Assembly: GCA_964020155.1 (NCBI GenBank)
Contig: OZ026553.1
Location: 1,496,479-1,560,478 of the forward strand
DNA length: 64,000 nt
Reading direction: 5' to 3'
Source: Chondrilla cf. caribensis
Taxonomy: Eukaryota > Porifera > Demospongiae > Chondrillida > Chondrillidae
The notes under the pieces were generated by a model. That model had not been told where the DNA came from. It made no database searches and was given only the letters and a program-made list of their open reading frames with translations. Within the stretch, counting starts at the first letter, position 1; each line of letters opens with the position of its first letter. The translations under genes were made by a program, and so were the position numbers. This document shows positions 1-11,499 of the stretch, one piece after another.

Positions 1-356
1 GTTGTATTTTTCTGAGAAAGAACTGCAAGATTGCTCACTTTTAAAGATGCCCACGTTTGAGTGAGAGCTGTATTCGAGGATAGCTACGTATCATGTTTAT
101 CAGACTATTAGGAGCAGTAGCATTAGAGAGGTTCTGAGCTGCCGTCAAGGGCCCAAGAACGCTGAAGATCCCTTCGCTACAGGTGTATACAAAGGCAATC
201 GCCCTTCGTTCCCACGTTGCCCATACTACCAACGTATAAACGGCCGCCGCTTTATACATACCCACGATAATTTTCGCGAATGAAAATTTTGTGAATCCGA
301 CCTTCCTCGTGAAATTCGCGAAAATTACGTCCCGCGAAAATTTCGGACACTACGGT
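1..356. other. Non-coding, possible end of a mobile element
   Basis: No credible gene is visible here. Bases 265-356 are rich in ttcgcgaa/cgcgaaaatt motifs and end with an actacggta-like edge, which resembles the end of a short interspersed or TIR element. Its other end would lie outside the window, so the element type cannot be determined. Confidence 0.3.
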
Positions 357-1920
357 ATTCAAAAAGGTGCTTAACGTTTTATCTCCTATACTATCCCATA
401 CATTGAAAAATACTAAGCACTTTCGAATGTAGCTTGGGTTACGGGTTAGGTACAGAAATGGGAATTGTCTCATACGTTAGCTTAGGCCCCTAGCTAGGTC
501 TGATAGAAATATAACGTTGACACGCCTACTTTCCCATGAGCTATTCGAAAAGGTGCTTAAAAGTATATCTCCTAAACTATCCCACACATTGAAAAAATAC
601 TAAGCACTTTCGAATGTAGCTTGGGTTACGGGTTAGGTACAGAAATGGGAATTGTCTCATAAGTTAGTTCAAGCCCGCAGAAAGGTCTGATAAAAATATC
701 AGGATGACACGCCCACTTTCCCATGAGCTATTCAAAAAGGTGCTTAACGTTTTATCTCCTATACTATCCCATACATTGAAAAAATACTAAGCACTTTCGA
801 ATGTAGCTTGGGTTACGGGTTAGGTACAGAATCGGGAAGTGTTTCATACGTTAGCTTAGGCCCCTAGCTAGGTCTGATAGAAATATAACGTTGACACGCC
901 CACTTTCCCATGAGCTATTCGAAAAGGTGCTTAAAGTTTTATCTCCTATACTATCCCATACATTGAAAAAATACTAAGCACCTTTGAATGTAGCTTGGGT
1001 TACGAGTTAGGTACAGAAATGGGAATTGTCTCATAAGTTAGTTTAGATCCCCAGCTAGGTCAGGTAGAAATATCACGTTGACACGCCTACTTTCCCATGA
1101 GCTATTCAAAAAGGTGCTTAACGTTTTCTCTCCTATACTATCCCATACGTACATTGAAAAAATACTAAGCACCTTCGAATGTAGCTTGGGTTTCGGGTTA
1201 GGTACAGAAACGGGAATTATCTCATAAGTTTGGTTAGGCCCCTAGCTAGGTCTGGTAGAAATATCACGTTGACACGCCCACTTTCCCATGAGCTATTCAA
1301 AAAGGTGCTTAACATTTTATCTCCTAAACTATCCCACACATTGAAAAAATACTAAGCACCTTCGAATGTAGCTTGGATTACGGGTTAGATACAGAATCGG
1401 GAAGTGTTTCATAAGTTAGTTCAAGCCTGCAGAAAGGTCTGATAAAAATATCAGGATGACACGCCCACTTTCCCATGAGCTATTCAAAAAGATGCTTAAC
1501 GTTTTATCTTCTATATTATCCCATACGTACATTGAAAAAATACTAAGCACTTTCGAATGTAGCTTGGGTTACGGGTTAGGTACAGAATTGGGAAGTGTTT
1601 CATAAGTTAGTTCAAGCCTGCAAAAAGGTCTGATAAAAATATCAGGATGACACGCCCACTTTCCCATGAGCTATTCAAAAAGGTGCTTACCGTTTTATCT
1701 CCTATACTATCCTATACATTGAAAAAATACTAAGCACCTTCGAATGTAGCTTGGGTTTCGGGTTAGGTACAGAAATGGGAATTGTCTCATAAGTTAGTTT
1801 AGGTCGCCAGCTAGGTCTGGTAGAACTATCACCCTAACATGCCCACTTTCCCATGAGCTATTCAAAAAGGTGCTTAACGTTTTATCTCCTATACTTCCCA
1901 TACATTGAAAAAATACTAAG
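357..1920. repeat. Satellite array, unit about 188 bp, about 8 copies
   Basis: Head-to-tail units recur at roughly 357, 546, 730, 918, 1106, 1298, 1482, 1671 and 1861. Each contains ttcaaaaaggtgcttaacg, then a 'gtagcttgggttacgggtta' stretch, then cacgcccactttcccatgag. Units differ by scattered substitutions. No conserved reading frame is seen. The same unit forms a second array at 11.5-12.85 kb, so the two arrays flank exon copy A of the PKHD1L1-like gene. Confidence 0.95.
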
Positions 1921-1923
1921 CTC

Positions 1924-1924
<1 letters not shown>

Positions 1925-1983
<59 letters not shown>
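1925..1983. repeat. (AC)n microsatellite
   Basis: Uninterrupted dinucleotide repeat. It directly abuts the last satellite unit on one side and a cupredoxin-like exon on the other. Confidence 0.97.
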
Positions 1984-1988
<5 letters not shown>

Positions 1989-2000
1989 ACACAAGCTCAC

Positions 2001-2133
2001 CGATATGAGCATAGTTATCAGCAATGTAGTGGTAGACACCAGGGTGATGAAACGTGAAGGAGAAGTTCCCAATAACAGAAGAGTCAGATCGAAATCCATG
2101 ACCAACATATCCCATGGAATGTTCAGTTGGAAC
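2001..2133 (-). CDS. Cupredoxin-like half-domain exon (fragment)
   Basis: The minus strand has an acceptor (ctgaag) and a donor (gtgagc) bounding 133 bp. In one frame it reads a beta-rich segment containing FTFHHPGVYHYIADNYAHIG, which resembles the C-terminal half of cupredoxin domains such as those at 4.4 and 17.1 kb. The Cys and Met copper ligands are not present. A second frame is also open and would encode a hydrophobic stretch. That second frame is the one matching the phase left by the exon at 3415-3533, so the true frame is uncertain. It may be a further exon of the cupredoxin gene or a relic trapped beside the satellite. Confidence 0.4.
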
Positions 2134-2394
2134 CTTCAGCAACAACAAGTATATACTGAGACTTCAATGAATATATAAACATGGAAACATGGATTATAGA
2201 AAAGTTAACCTTTAATTGAATCACACTGTAAATGTATGGTACAGACACAGATTTTACATACTTACAATTCTGATTCCACATAATCATGTTTAGATTTCGA
2301 AGGATGCATACGTACATACACAAATAAGGTGCCAAAGATTATACTAACTTCCAAGGATGCAAAACATTTTTACCCAGCAAGACCTACTCATATA

Positions 2395-3108
2395 CGGTAC
2401 ATGTCGTGAGAAACTAGAATTTTTCCGCAGACCTGCCATGTAGGATATCCGCGTATAGCCGTGCGGCAAGTTGTCGATATCAGTAAACACTCTGCGGAAC
2501 GGTCATCTGGCACCCGCGGCAAGAGAAACGTACGTACGTAGGTAGGTACGGTAGTCCGAAGTTTCTATGCGGTAGTTCGCCATCGTCACGGTGTTCAGAC
2601 TGAAATTTGTTCCTAACAGGTTTGGCTGAATATATTTTCTCAGCGCGACATTACACTCTCGGAAGCCCAAATTGTGAGCCATAATATTTTCAACATTGTA
2701 TAGGCAGACCCTTTTTTTGATTGCTTCCTCATTCGGAAGCTGAAGAAGGAAATAATAAGGAAGCGATCAGTTCATTTGTATACATGTCGTCGTACGTTAG
2801 TAGATTCTTCTTCGGAAACCAAACAGATTATGTACTAGCCCGACTTCTACTATTAAAATCGGAACACGTTCCTTTAATTGTACGTATGTTCGTAGCCACA
2901 CCTCGCTCAAACAGTTTTTGCCTTCTTCGGAAAGCCGTATACGTACCTCTATTCCTCTTCTGCGGAAAGTGTTCCACAAACGTTTCGTGGACATTCTGCA
3001 GACTGCTCACATACATTCTGCGGAAATTTTTGCGGACATTCACCGATTACCGCGACGGCAAACCGCGGAAATCGGCAGAAAAATACAAGTTTCTCACGAC
3101 ATGTACCG
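2395..3108. mobile_element. Non-autonomous TIR element, TA target site
   Basis: Inverted ends cggtacatgtcgtgagaaac are perfect for about 20 bp at both termini. TA dinucleotides flank both sides, as in the Tc1/mariner class. The 714-bp interior holds overlapping ORFs of up to 132 codons on both strands; none resembles a transposase. It is interpreted as a MITE-like element. Confidence 0.75.
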
Positions 3109-3414
3109 TAGAGCCTTAAGGATTATTTGAGTGGAAGGTATTTATCATAAGTTAAGTTGGGTAATACTTCAATACTGGCCAGGGATGCCATTTTGGAAAT
3201 TGGTAGTTCTTTGGAAATCTAATTCAATTCACTCAGAATCTGACTAAAATTCCATTTGGTTCACAATCCATGGAAAGTTTGGAATACTTTTCCACGACAT
3301 GTACACTAACTATATAAAAGCACCCAAACTGTTACATTAGCTTTGCACAAGGTTGAGGGTCACCATGTAAAGGGTACAATTTAACAACTAACATACATAA
3401 AGGGTACGGCTTAC

Positions 3415-6400
3415 CTTATCTCAATGAACTGTCCATCATCGAAGGTTTCTGTGATGCCAAAGTGAGTGTACTTGAGTGTGTTCGCTAAATTGATCCTGTA
3501 GCCATTTTGTTCAACAGACTGGACAACACCAACCTGCACATGTGAATAATTTGACAGAACAAGTTGACAAGATTCAAAATGTACATTCCAAAGACAATAT
3601 CAAATGGAAGATACATTACAAATGGTACATTGCGTCACATTGCCAATCAACAAATGTACAAATCACTTACTTCTGTTTCATTGCCGTCTTTACTTGTGGG
3701 GGCAATGACGATGTTATCACCTTTGACCCAATCTAACGGTTCCTGTGACAGAAGTAACATGTGTACGCATGTACTGTACATAGGAACACATGTACACACA
3801 TACATGTCCTGAACACATACAGTAAGTGTCCAAGATGGTAAGTACTCTATTACCAAGATGTACCATATCTATATGCTTGAACAGTTAAGATAACTCAGGA
3901 GCAAATACTTAGCACTTCACTCTGTAACCATTACTGCTGGAAATCACATCAATTATCAGTGCACAGTAGCCATTTGATTAATCAATTAATAACTGGAAGT
4001 AATTAAGTGGGCATAACCAGAAACCACTCCCACTTTATTAGACTGAGTGGTCATCCAATAGACTAAAGTCATGTTTGAGCTATACATGTACAAATCGATT
4101 CAGTCTAGTTTTTGGGCTAGAAACACTGACATATTATGTACATTTTCAGGAAGAGAACAAGGAAGGGGGTGTTCCCATGATAACATTCAAATCATTATCA
4201 TTATTTCGATAATGATGAGCAGAAAGTGATAATTGCACAGGACTGACGAGGAGTAAGGTGGAATTTGGATATTTTAATTGAAAAAAACAACAACGAAACA
4301 CTACTGAATCACAGATAGGCATTCTGGACTGTTTATCAAAGGAACATCATCAACATTTCACTCACATCAACGTTTTCAAGTCTCGGTGTTTCCACTGGTG
4401 AATAAGCAAACACACAACTGCCACTGCAGGCTGCTTCCACAGGAGTCATCAACGGTGGTGCTACTGGGAGGGGATACATGACCACCTTCAGTTTCATCCC
4501 AGCACTGCAGTGACCTGCCACACCACATATGAAGTAGTAGGTCCCCGGAGACAGGTGGGGGACTAGCACGCTGTTGTCCACACTCGGACGGTACCATTCC
4601 ACCAGGGTATGAACAGGATCCGTGTCACACTTGTCGTATGCATCAGCTGTAACCTGGAGGATGAAGACAGGTATGCACACTCTCACTGTACACATATGTA
4701 CATTCTGTTCTAGATACAGTGGCTTCCAACAGGATGAAGGAGAACGATATTCTATCAAACATTTGATTTTATGCAAAATTTACACAAATAGTCAAATGCT
4801 AAGGCAAATTGGAGGGTTATGTGTATTGGCGAGGAGTATGTATTCTATTTACCCACTATAGAAGGAGCTGTTTACAACTGTTTACAAGTGTTACAGTAAT
4901 TCACAGCTATTGTGTACCAATAGGAAGTGATCTGAACTCAGTCCTTATTATTTGGACATGATTCCTCTAAATATCTCACTTAACAGACAGTCCTCGTCAA
5001 AACACACTACACTCCAACGGTCAACTTGGACTGAAGGCCACAATGATCGGATACATTAGGGTTGACTGTATGATTCTAACATCTTGTCAGAAATCACACA
5101 TATCATGTGCATACATCTGTAGTATACATGAACTTTTAACTACTGGCTGTCAAACATGATTGTAACCCACATGTACACACATAGGAGCTTGATTACTAGT
5201 GTTTGTCAAATATGATCGTTCCCTACAACTGCAGTACACACATACAAGCTTATATGATGATGACACACGTAACAGCTACATATGGTGAATGGCCCACCAT
5301 TTTACCTGGAGAAGAGAGTGGAAATCGTTCCATACAAATAATATGTTGGTTCTGTCGTGAATCTCCAGAGTGGGGTATTCTTGGATGGCCCAAAACATGG
5401 ACACAGTGTCGCTCTTGGAAGGCTGCTGGAAAAGATGACATTGAACTGGAATGAATAAAGCTTTAAACCATGCTTCAATCACATAAGTGGTAAAATCCAT
5501 TTCTGGGAGCAGACAAAACAATTGCATCAACTTCTAATCCCACTCACCCACACGAGGACAGGAGGAGTTATGAGACAAGGTGGACGAGTGAGAGGTTTAA
5601 AATGCTCCCAGAAACTAGGCTGATGAAAGGTGGCATCAAACAGAAATTAAAAATAAGGTTTTAAACTGTGCTGAGGTGGTGGAAGTTTGCATGGCTTCTG
5701 GAAACGTATCAAAACCGTACTAGTTTCAATCAATGTTTTCATACCTCATCAGAGGTGACATGCAAAAATCATAGTACAAGATTTGTCCAAAATTGAGAAA
5801 TTTTTTACCCAAAAAAATCTACAGAAGCTAACAGGTTTTACCACACAAATGATATGTAGTTCAAAAGCTAAACTCAACAATGTATTGAGGACTAGCACAT
5901 TGCAAACACCCACCTTGTATTCAGTGGTGGAATTATCGTCTTCTGTAACAATCACTCTGACCTTCATCCCTCGTACACAGTGAGTGGCCACAGTACACAC
6001 AAAGTGGTGCTCTCCAACAGAGAGGTCTGACACATGGACCTCTCCTGTTGAGCTGGGGGCTCCTTTCCACTCCTCAACCTAACAGCAGTGATAATATTCC
6101 GGTATGTACATGCACAGTTACGTAGACGTAAGCCTTTCAACGTATCCATAACTGTGTGTGTTACTATAAACTGCAAATGCCTACAAGCAGCTATATGGCA
6201 ACTGGGGAACAAGAGGAAATTCAGGATAAAGGATCTTTCTTTTGACTCTTCAGTTCAAATAAATGTAAGTAGACATCACTCTACAAAATGCTTGATCCGA
6301 CCAATTTTGGATGTAACATTTGCATTTTTTTATCAGGAAGTTAACGAAGGGTGATTGCTACTTCCGGCCCAGCATATGCCTGTAGACAAGTACATGTACA

Positions 6401-9400
6401 TACCTGACCAACTTTTGATGCTCCTGTGGATCCAGGGTTTGCAAACTCACAGACAACCCTGGTAGGAACATTATGGATCTCCACCAGATTATGGTAGCCT
6501 GTGGTCCACTTGAAGAACAAAGTGGTGTCCTTGGATACAGTCAGGTCCTCGTAGGCTTCCCCCTCACCTGGTATACCCCACACAATCTCATGAATGTTGC
6601 CTACTTTGACCTGTAGGAGAAGGTGCAATATAAAATGTGTTACGTACATGACACTGGTACAATATATAACCTACTGGTACAGTATATAACCTACTGGTAC
6701 AATATATAACCTACTGGTACAATATATAACCTACTGGTACAATATATAACCTACTGGTACAGTATATAACCTACTGGTACAATATATAACCTACTGGTAC
6801 AACATATAACCTACTGGTACAATATATAACCTACTGGTACAATATATAACCTACTGGTACAATATATAACCTACTTGTACAATATGTAACCTACTGGTAC
6901 AATATACGGTAGGCGCCAAAATAAACTTTGCATTCTGTTTCGTACAGACGAATACTAAACACTCGAACGGATCGTTCTGTTTTCGCCTTTTTTCCGTCCG
7001 TCCGTACTGTTTTGTTTTGTTATATGCCTCAAAAAATGAACAGTGTCGATCAACACTAACTAACACATACGTAACTTTATAAGCGTGTGTACGTACATTT
7101 TGTCGTGTGTCATTCGAGTCTGATTTACTTCGGAAAGACGTGCAATGAAGCAACCATAGTCTACAGCCATTATAGAAAGCAGAGTATTGTAGTTCGCTAT
7201 TCAAATGGCATCAAATCACCTACTATCCAAGTTCGCTTGAGAGAAGAAGGAATTCATATTCCAACAGCGATGGGTCATAATATGTAAATTTATCAAGAGA
7301 TGAGTTCACTAGATCGATCAATCAAGAAACTCCATTTTCTTCATTCCGGAAGATGTCTTCACTGCTTAGATGAATCCATTTGTGGTAGTTTTATTCAGTA
7401 CTAAAGCGATGAGATTCTCATAATAAAGTATCTAGTCAAATTGTTCTGTACTTTGATAGAATACATTCAAATCAACACATTTCGTTCTCTCCGTCTTTTC
7501 GCAAGTTCCATTTCGTTTCGTTTTCATTTTATTTCCGTAGGCAAAAAGTACGAAGCTGCGTTTTGACGGAACAGAACGCAAAGTTTATTTTGGCGCCTAC
7601 CGTATAACCTACTGGTACAATAAAGTAAATTACAAATAACTGAATTGACTTACAAATCAGCCATTTAATTCACTATTTGCCCATCAATACTACGGCCTTC
7701 AATTCAGGCTTCAATATTTCATAGAGTAACTGGTTCAATTACACTACTTTGTAAATTTCACAAGATCCTCTTCTGTGCTCATTACTTTGGTACATCATTG
7801 TGGTCATTGTGGAATTGCATCACAACATGGAATGTCAAAATGTCTGATGCTATAATGTAGTTATGCTGCTTAGATGATTGAGGGTTCACACAACCAGGAG
7901 GGAGGGAGAGGGAAAGGGAGGGGGAGAGGGAGGACGAGGGGCAAGGAAGGTGAGAAAAAGAATGCAGACTTCATCAGTTGACATCTTGTACACAACTGAC
8001 AAACACTTGCAAGGTCATAATATCCTGCATGGTTGCTCTCAAATTGTTATTTCTTACAAGGAGGTGGACGGCTTACAAGCACATTGAGACCTACATTGTG
8101 TCTACACCAAACCAGGGTACGAAAATGAACAGATCTTAAATGACAGTTCACATGCAAGTCTTACTGATAGCTTGTATCCACTCCTACAGTTGTGTTCAAC
8201 TGCATCCACCAAGTACCAGGTCCTGTTTTCTTTGAATGCAATAGATACAGTGCCTTCAGCAGTACTGTGGTGCCAAACTATGCCATTTGAAAGGTTACAC
8301 GTCTTGTAGGCTAGTTGGTCCACCTGATACACCCCATGAGTTGAGCTGGAGGAGCAGAGTAGACATGTAATGATACCACTGCTTCAGTACTATCACACAT
8401 GGGGCTAGAAGGAGATAGCTTAGAAGCAGCGAAGCCACTAACATATGCAAACTACAGGTCTTCTATATTATACTGGACTGCACTGTTCTATTCAACAAAC
8501 AATGTGCTACATATAAGTACTGTACTGTGTGCCATTCCACCATATTGATGCATATAGATGCATATATAACTGGTCTTTGGTACTAAATGTTACACTAGCA
8601 TACCTATTCCATCGGAAAGTGATAATAGTGTGAGAATTTAAATGGATTTCCTGTTCATTTTGAGCAATGTTCCAGTCAATATCCATTGTTGAGTAGTGAC
8701 TGATTGCACTTGAAGAAAAGTACACAAGAACAGAGAGGAGTAGATACACACTCACCCTTAGTATACATACGATAATTTAAAAATGCAAAAATACATCAAA
8801 GCATATAATAAAAATTTAAAGAATAAAATAACGAACGTGCTAGGGGCATACCCTTACCCGTTTTTAACCATACGTAGTCAACATGTCCCTAACTCGTAAA
8901 TGTGTGACCCGTACATCTACTACAGTATTAAGCAAGTGATTATTACTTGAGGCGTAGGTGACAATGATGTGCCTTGTGCAATGACGGTCTGATTTGTTTC
9001 AAGCGACGAAGAAAAATGGCTTATATGTTCAGTTTTTTAATGAAACTATCATAAGAGTACTGTGATATTATGTAGAGCAATATCAAGACAGACTATATTA
9101 TGTGCATGGAACGAGATAAAATGGTTAATGATAGGATAATGTTAAGTGGGAATATGGTATAATACAACCTGTGTGATATAGGCATAAAGTGGACCCTCTA
9201 TTAAGGGACACTCTGGATCAAGCACACCATAGAAATTACCTCCCTACAAAGGACACTTTCTAAGGCACCAAAATAGACATTCCACAGTGCTAATACATTT
9301 TTAGTACTGAAATGGTGGACCTCTCTACTGAAATAAACCTCTGTGTGGTGGATACATTAGCTGGTTCCAAGTTGTCCACTATAATAAGTTTCCACGTTAT

Positions 9401-10084
9401 ACACTTCTTATTAGGATAATATTAAGTGAGATTGAGGCACAATACAACACCATATGATGTAAGTACACACATGATTCATGTCAAAGGTGTTTGACAAATG
9501 TATTATCATATTAATTTTATGATAGCATTGTAGGGGGACACTACAAAATGAACAAAATTGAGTTTCATCATCTTTTATGGGGTAACAGACTTACGACCCG
9601 ACCACTCTGATTGCATTCCCTCCATCCTCGTCCTGAAAGGAGGAGGACAGTCGTCAGCTACAAAGTGTGTGACACTTTGTACCATTCATGCTCAGGAGGG
9701 AATGCTGTCACTCGTCATCGTGGTTGAGGGGTTTGCCTTCGTAGGAGAACGAAGGATAGACACGTACTATAGAAATGATCCTAGTGAGTACAGTCTTAAC
9801 TGTAGCCACCTGTGTGAGGAGCAAAGATCTCAGCTCCACCGACACACTTGTGGTATGAAGTGATAAGGTGCAACAATAAGGTCCTTGTCACAAAATTAGA
9901 GTTTATACATTTGTATTGAATTACCTCCCAAAAAGGCCATGAGGGGTATGTCGTAGTCACAGAGTGAAGGGAGGATCTCCATCACCAGTGTTACATTCCA
10001 AATGTCAGCATTCAGGTGGGTCTGGTACAGTTCAACGTCTACGGTATTCAAGGCCATTCCATTGGGTCGAGAGAGAGGAACACG
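3415..10084 (-). CDS. PKHD1L1/G8-like cupredoxin protein, duplicated exon block (copy A)
   Basis: Minus-strand exons: 9925-10084, 9712-9766, 9595-9632, 8604-8708, 8165-8345, 6404-6610, 5914-6078, 5548-5619, 5306-5425, 4366-4653, 3671-3742 and 3415-3533. They encode a jelly-roll-associated segment, three consecutive cupredoxin domains, then a post-G8 strand segment (WVKGDNIVIAPTSKDGN) and GVVQSVEQNGYRI. PKHD1L1/CEMIP/TMEM2 proteins are large extracellular or membrane proteins with G8 and beta-helix domains; a copper-binding role is inferred from ligands. No start or stop lies within the block, since homologues of the first and last exons of gene B are absent. Skipping 9595-9632 gives a continuous phase from 9712-9766 into 8604-8708; including it breaks the frame. 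It may be an exon-block pseudogene or an alternative cassette for the 27.4-kb promoter. Confidence 0.6.
4366..5425 (-). CDS. Third cupredoxin domain, complete copper ligands (copy A)
   Basis: Exon 5306-5425 gives the N-half (DTVSMFWAIQEYPTLEIHD, then NDFHSLLQ). Exon 4366-4653 gives the C-half (YYFICGVAGHCSAGMKLKVV) and a Pro-rich linker ending PRLENVD. Both are phase 0-0. Ligands are the His of FHSL and the Cys, His and Met of FIC-GVAG-HCSAGM, as in plant stellacyanin/plantacyanin-type domains. The acceptor used for 5306-5425 (ttttccag) was chosen over an upstream one because it restores phase 0. Copy B equivalents are 17998-18117 and 17058-17345. Confidence 0.75.
5914..6610 (-). CDS. Second cupredoxin domain, complete copper ligands (copy A)
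   Basis: Two phase 0-0 exons (6404-6610, 69 codons; 5914-6078, 55 codons) encode one cupredoxin. The N-half has EIVWGIPGEGEAYEDLTV and TTGYHNLVEI. The C-half has HHFVCTVATHCVRGMKVRVI. The His of GYHN and the Cys, His and Met of C-x4-H-C-x2-GM match the phytocyanin (blue copper) pattern, so copper binding is plausible. Copy B carries the same domain at 19808-20516. Confidence 0.75.
6658..6906. repeat. 18-bp minisatellite (aatataacctactggtac)
   Basis: About 14 head-to-tail 18-bp units lie in the intron immediately upstream of the second cupredoxin exon. A residual unit follows the TIR element at 7605. The homologous array in copy B is at about 20570-20875 and has a diverged sub-block with tatgacc in place of tataacc. 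Confidence 0.95.
6907..7602. mobile_element. 696-bp TIR element inserted in the minisatellite
   Basis: The terminal inverted repeat starts cggtaggcgccaaaataaac and continues for about 30 bp with few mismatches. It is flanked by TA on both sides. It interrupts the 18-bp minisatellite, and copy B has no element here. No transposase domain is recognised in the interior. A Tc1/mariner-type non-autonomous element is most likely. Confidence 0.85.
8165..8708 (-). CDS. Degenerate first cupredoxin domain (copy A only)
   Basis: Exons 8604-8708 and 8165-8345 join in phase to give a phytocyanin-like domain: DIDWNIAQN strand, ITFRW, THGVYQVDQLAY-KTC, then WYLVDAVEHNCRSGYKLS. The expected layout (first His after an F-x-W strand, then Cys-x4-His-Cys-x2-Gly-Met) is recognisable. 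However, the Cys ligand position is Asp and the Met position is Tyr, so a type-1 copper site is unlikely. The domain leads in phase 0 into the next cupredoxin at 6404-6610. Copy B has lost both exons with the surrounding 2 kb. Confidence 0.6.
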
Positions 10085-10120
10085 CTGCAAGTGAATAAGG
10101 GCATATGGACAGGTTGATAG

Positions 10121-10220
10121 CAAGAACATACATACATACATACATACATACATACATACTGTACATACATACATACACATACATACATACATACATACAT
10201 ACATACATACATACATACAC
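10121..10220. repeat. (CATA)n tetranucleotide repeat
   Basis: An imperfect catacata tract just upstream of exon 9925-10084 in an intron. The shorter homologous tract in copy B is at about 21815-21863. Confidence 0.95.
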
Positions 10221-11499
10221 ATCCACACACATATCTGTAAGAATTATGACATGTGAACCAAAACACAGACATTTGCCAGTGTGAGTAAATAGGATGACCA
10301 ATGGATACATATAGGTTGAAGCTGAATGTACCTACATATACACTTGTATCCTACTAGGCTAGTTGAGGGGTAGATTAAAGGACAAACTGTGTGTACATAC
10401 AGTAAGCCATGTAGCACAGGTCAGTGATACAGCACAGGTCACCAGACAGGTTTCATTGGTAGGATTAATTGCGTGAGAACAAGGCAGGAAATTAGTAAAA
10501 ACATTCCTATTGCATATAATATGTTGGATTGGACTATGCACATATTGCAACATAAATTATCTATCATTCACTACACCAGGATACAACTATTACATGCTGT
10601 ATGTGCACACAGTACTGGAGAATTTTAGGGTAAATACTTTTCCATAAAATTGCAAACAAAACACACTACAAAGGAAGGTTCGTGAATACCCTCAGCAATT
10701 AACACTTCAAACTTGAAAGTTTGGTCAATTACTCAAAGAACATTGCATTGTACACAAAAGATATGTCTCAAAGCAAAGTGAAAGTTATTATTGGTTTAAC
10801 AGTGGGACTGTAAAGAGGTTTGTACACAGAATTACATACGTACAAATGTACAGTCCTGAGTTGAAAGCACTCTCAACTTTAATGATCTCACCCAGCACTA
10901 CTGTTCACTGTAATACGATCAACAACAAACACTACTACTTAAATTTGAGGTGGGACGTTTGCCCAGGTGCGACTTACTGTATTGCCTGTAAAATATGGAA
11001 TGTGCGTACATACACAATGTGTAAACTACCATACTTACAGTATGTATGTACACAGCTGCATACACAATGTACTTAGCATGAAAAGTCAATATTACACATG
11101 CATGCACCTGTATAATATGTAAGTATAATACACTACAGGAAAGATGGAGGTTACTCGGTTCAGGAAAGAATCCCATCTGTGGCAGCGTAATAGTGGGGTG
11201 TGGACCGTGTAATTTGCAAAATGCTGCTTTCTAGAGCTTCCCAGCTCCAACCCTACACACAGACCATATTCACTGAGCTTCACCAAAAATGGGAAGGTTG
11301 TACATAAGATCAGTTCTGTTTTGTGAATGGCAATATCAGCGAACATTATAGGCTAGTTTCAATGGAATTAAAAATTACATGTAAAATGTTGAAAAATGGG
11401 ACAGAGAGCAATAACCAGGACCACGTACACATACACCTTAGAACCAGTGCAACCTCCATGTGACCTTCATGTGATATTCCCATCACACTCATATGCTGG

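Larger units (their letters stand above)
3345..11470. repeat. Segmental duplication copy A (of about 15205-23310)
   Basis: The segment is collinear with 15205-23310, with near-identical exons and introns. Left edges share 'catgtaaagggtacaattta'; right edges share 'ttagaaccagtgcaacc' followed by ttcatgtgacc-type repeats. Differences are discrete. A has a 696-bp TIR element and two extra exons (6.9-8.8 kb) that B lacks. B has TIR elements at 15467-16240 and 18275-19474 that A lacks. The satellite begins immediately beyond the right edge of A. Confidence 0.95.

Noticed and set aside
1794..2148. ORFs rich in Cys/Val or His/Thr around (AC)n tracts (also at 13.4, 26.0, 28.4, 30.3, 40.1, 48.3 and 49.2 kb)
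   Set aside because: The long cvcvcv/hthtth runs are translations of dinucleotide repeats, not proteins.
8507..8755. Apparent secreted protein starting with a signal peptide-like VYLLLSVLVYFSSSA
   Set aside because: There is no ATG in frame. The hydrophobic stretch is the polypyrimidine tract before the acceptor of exon 8604-8708, and using that acceptor gives consistent phases.
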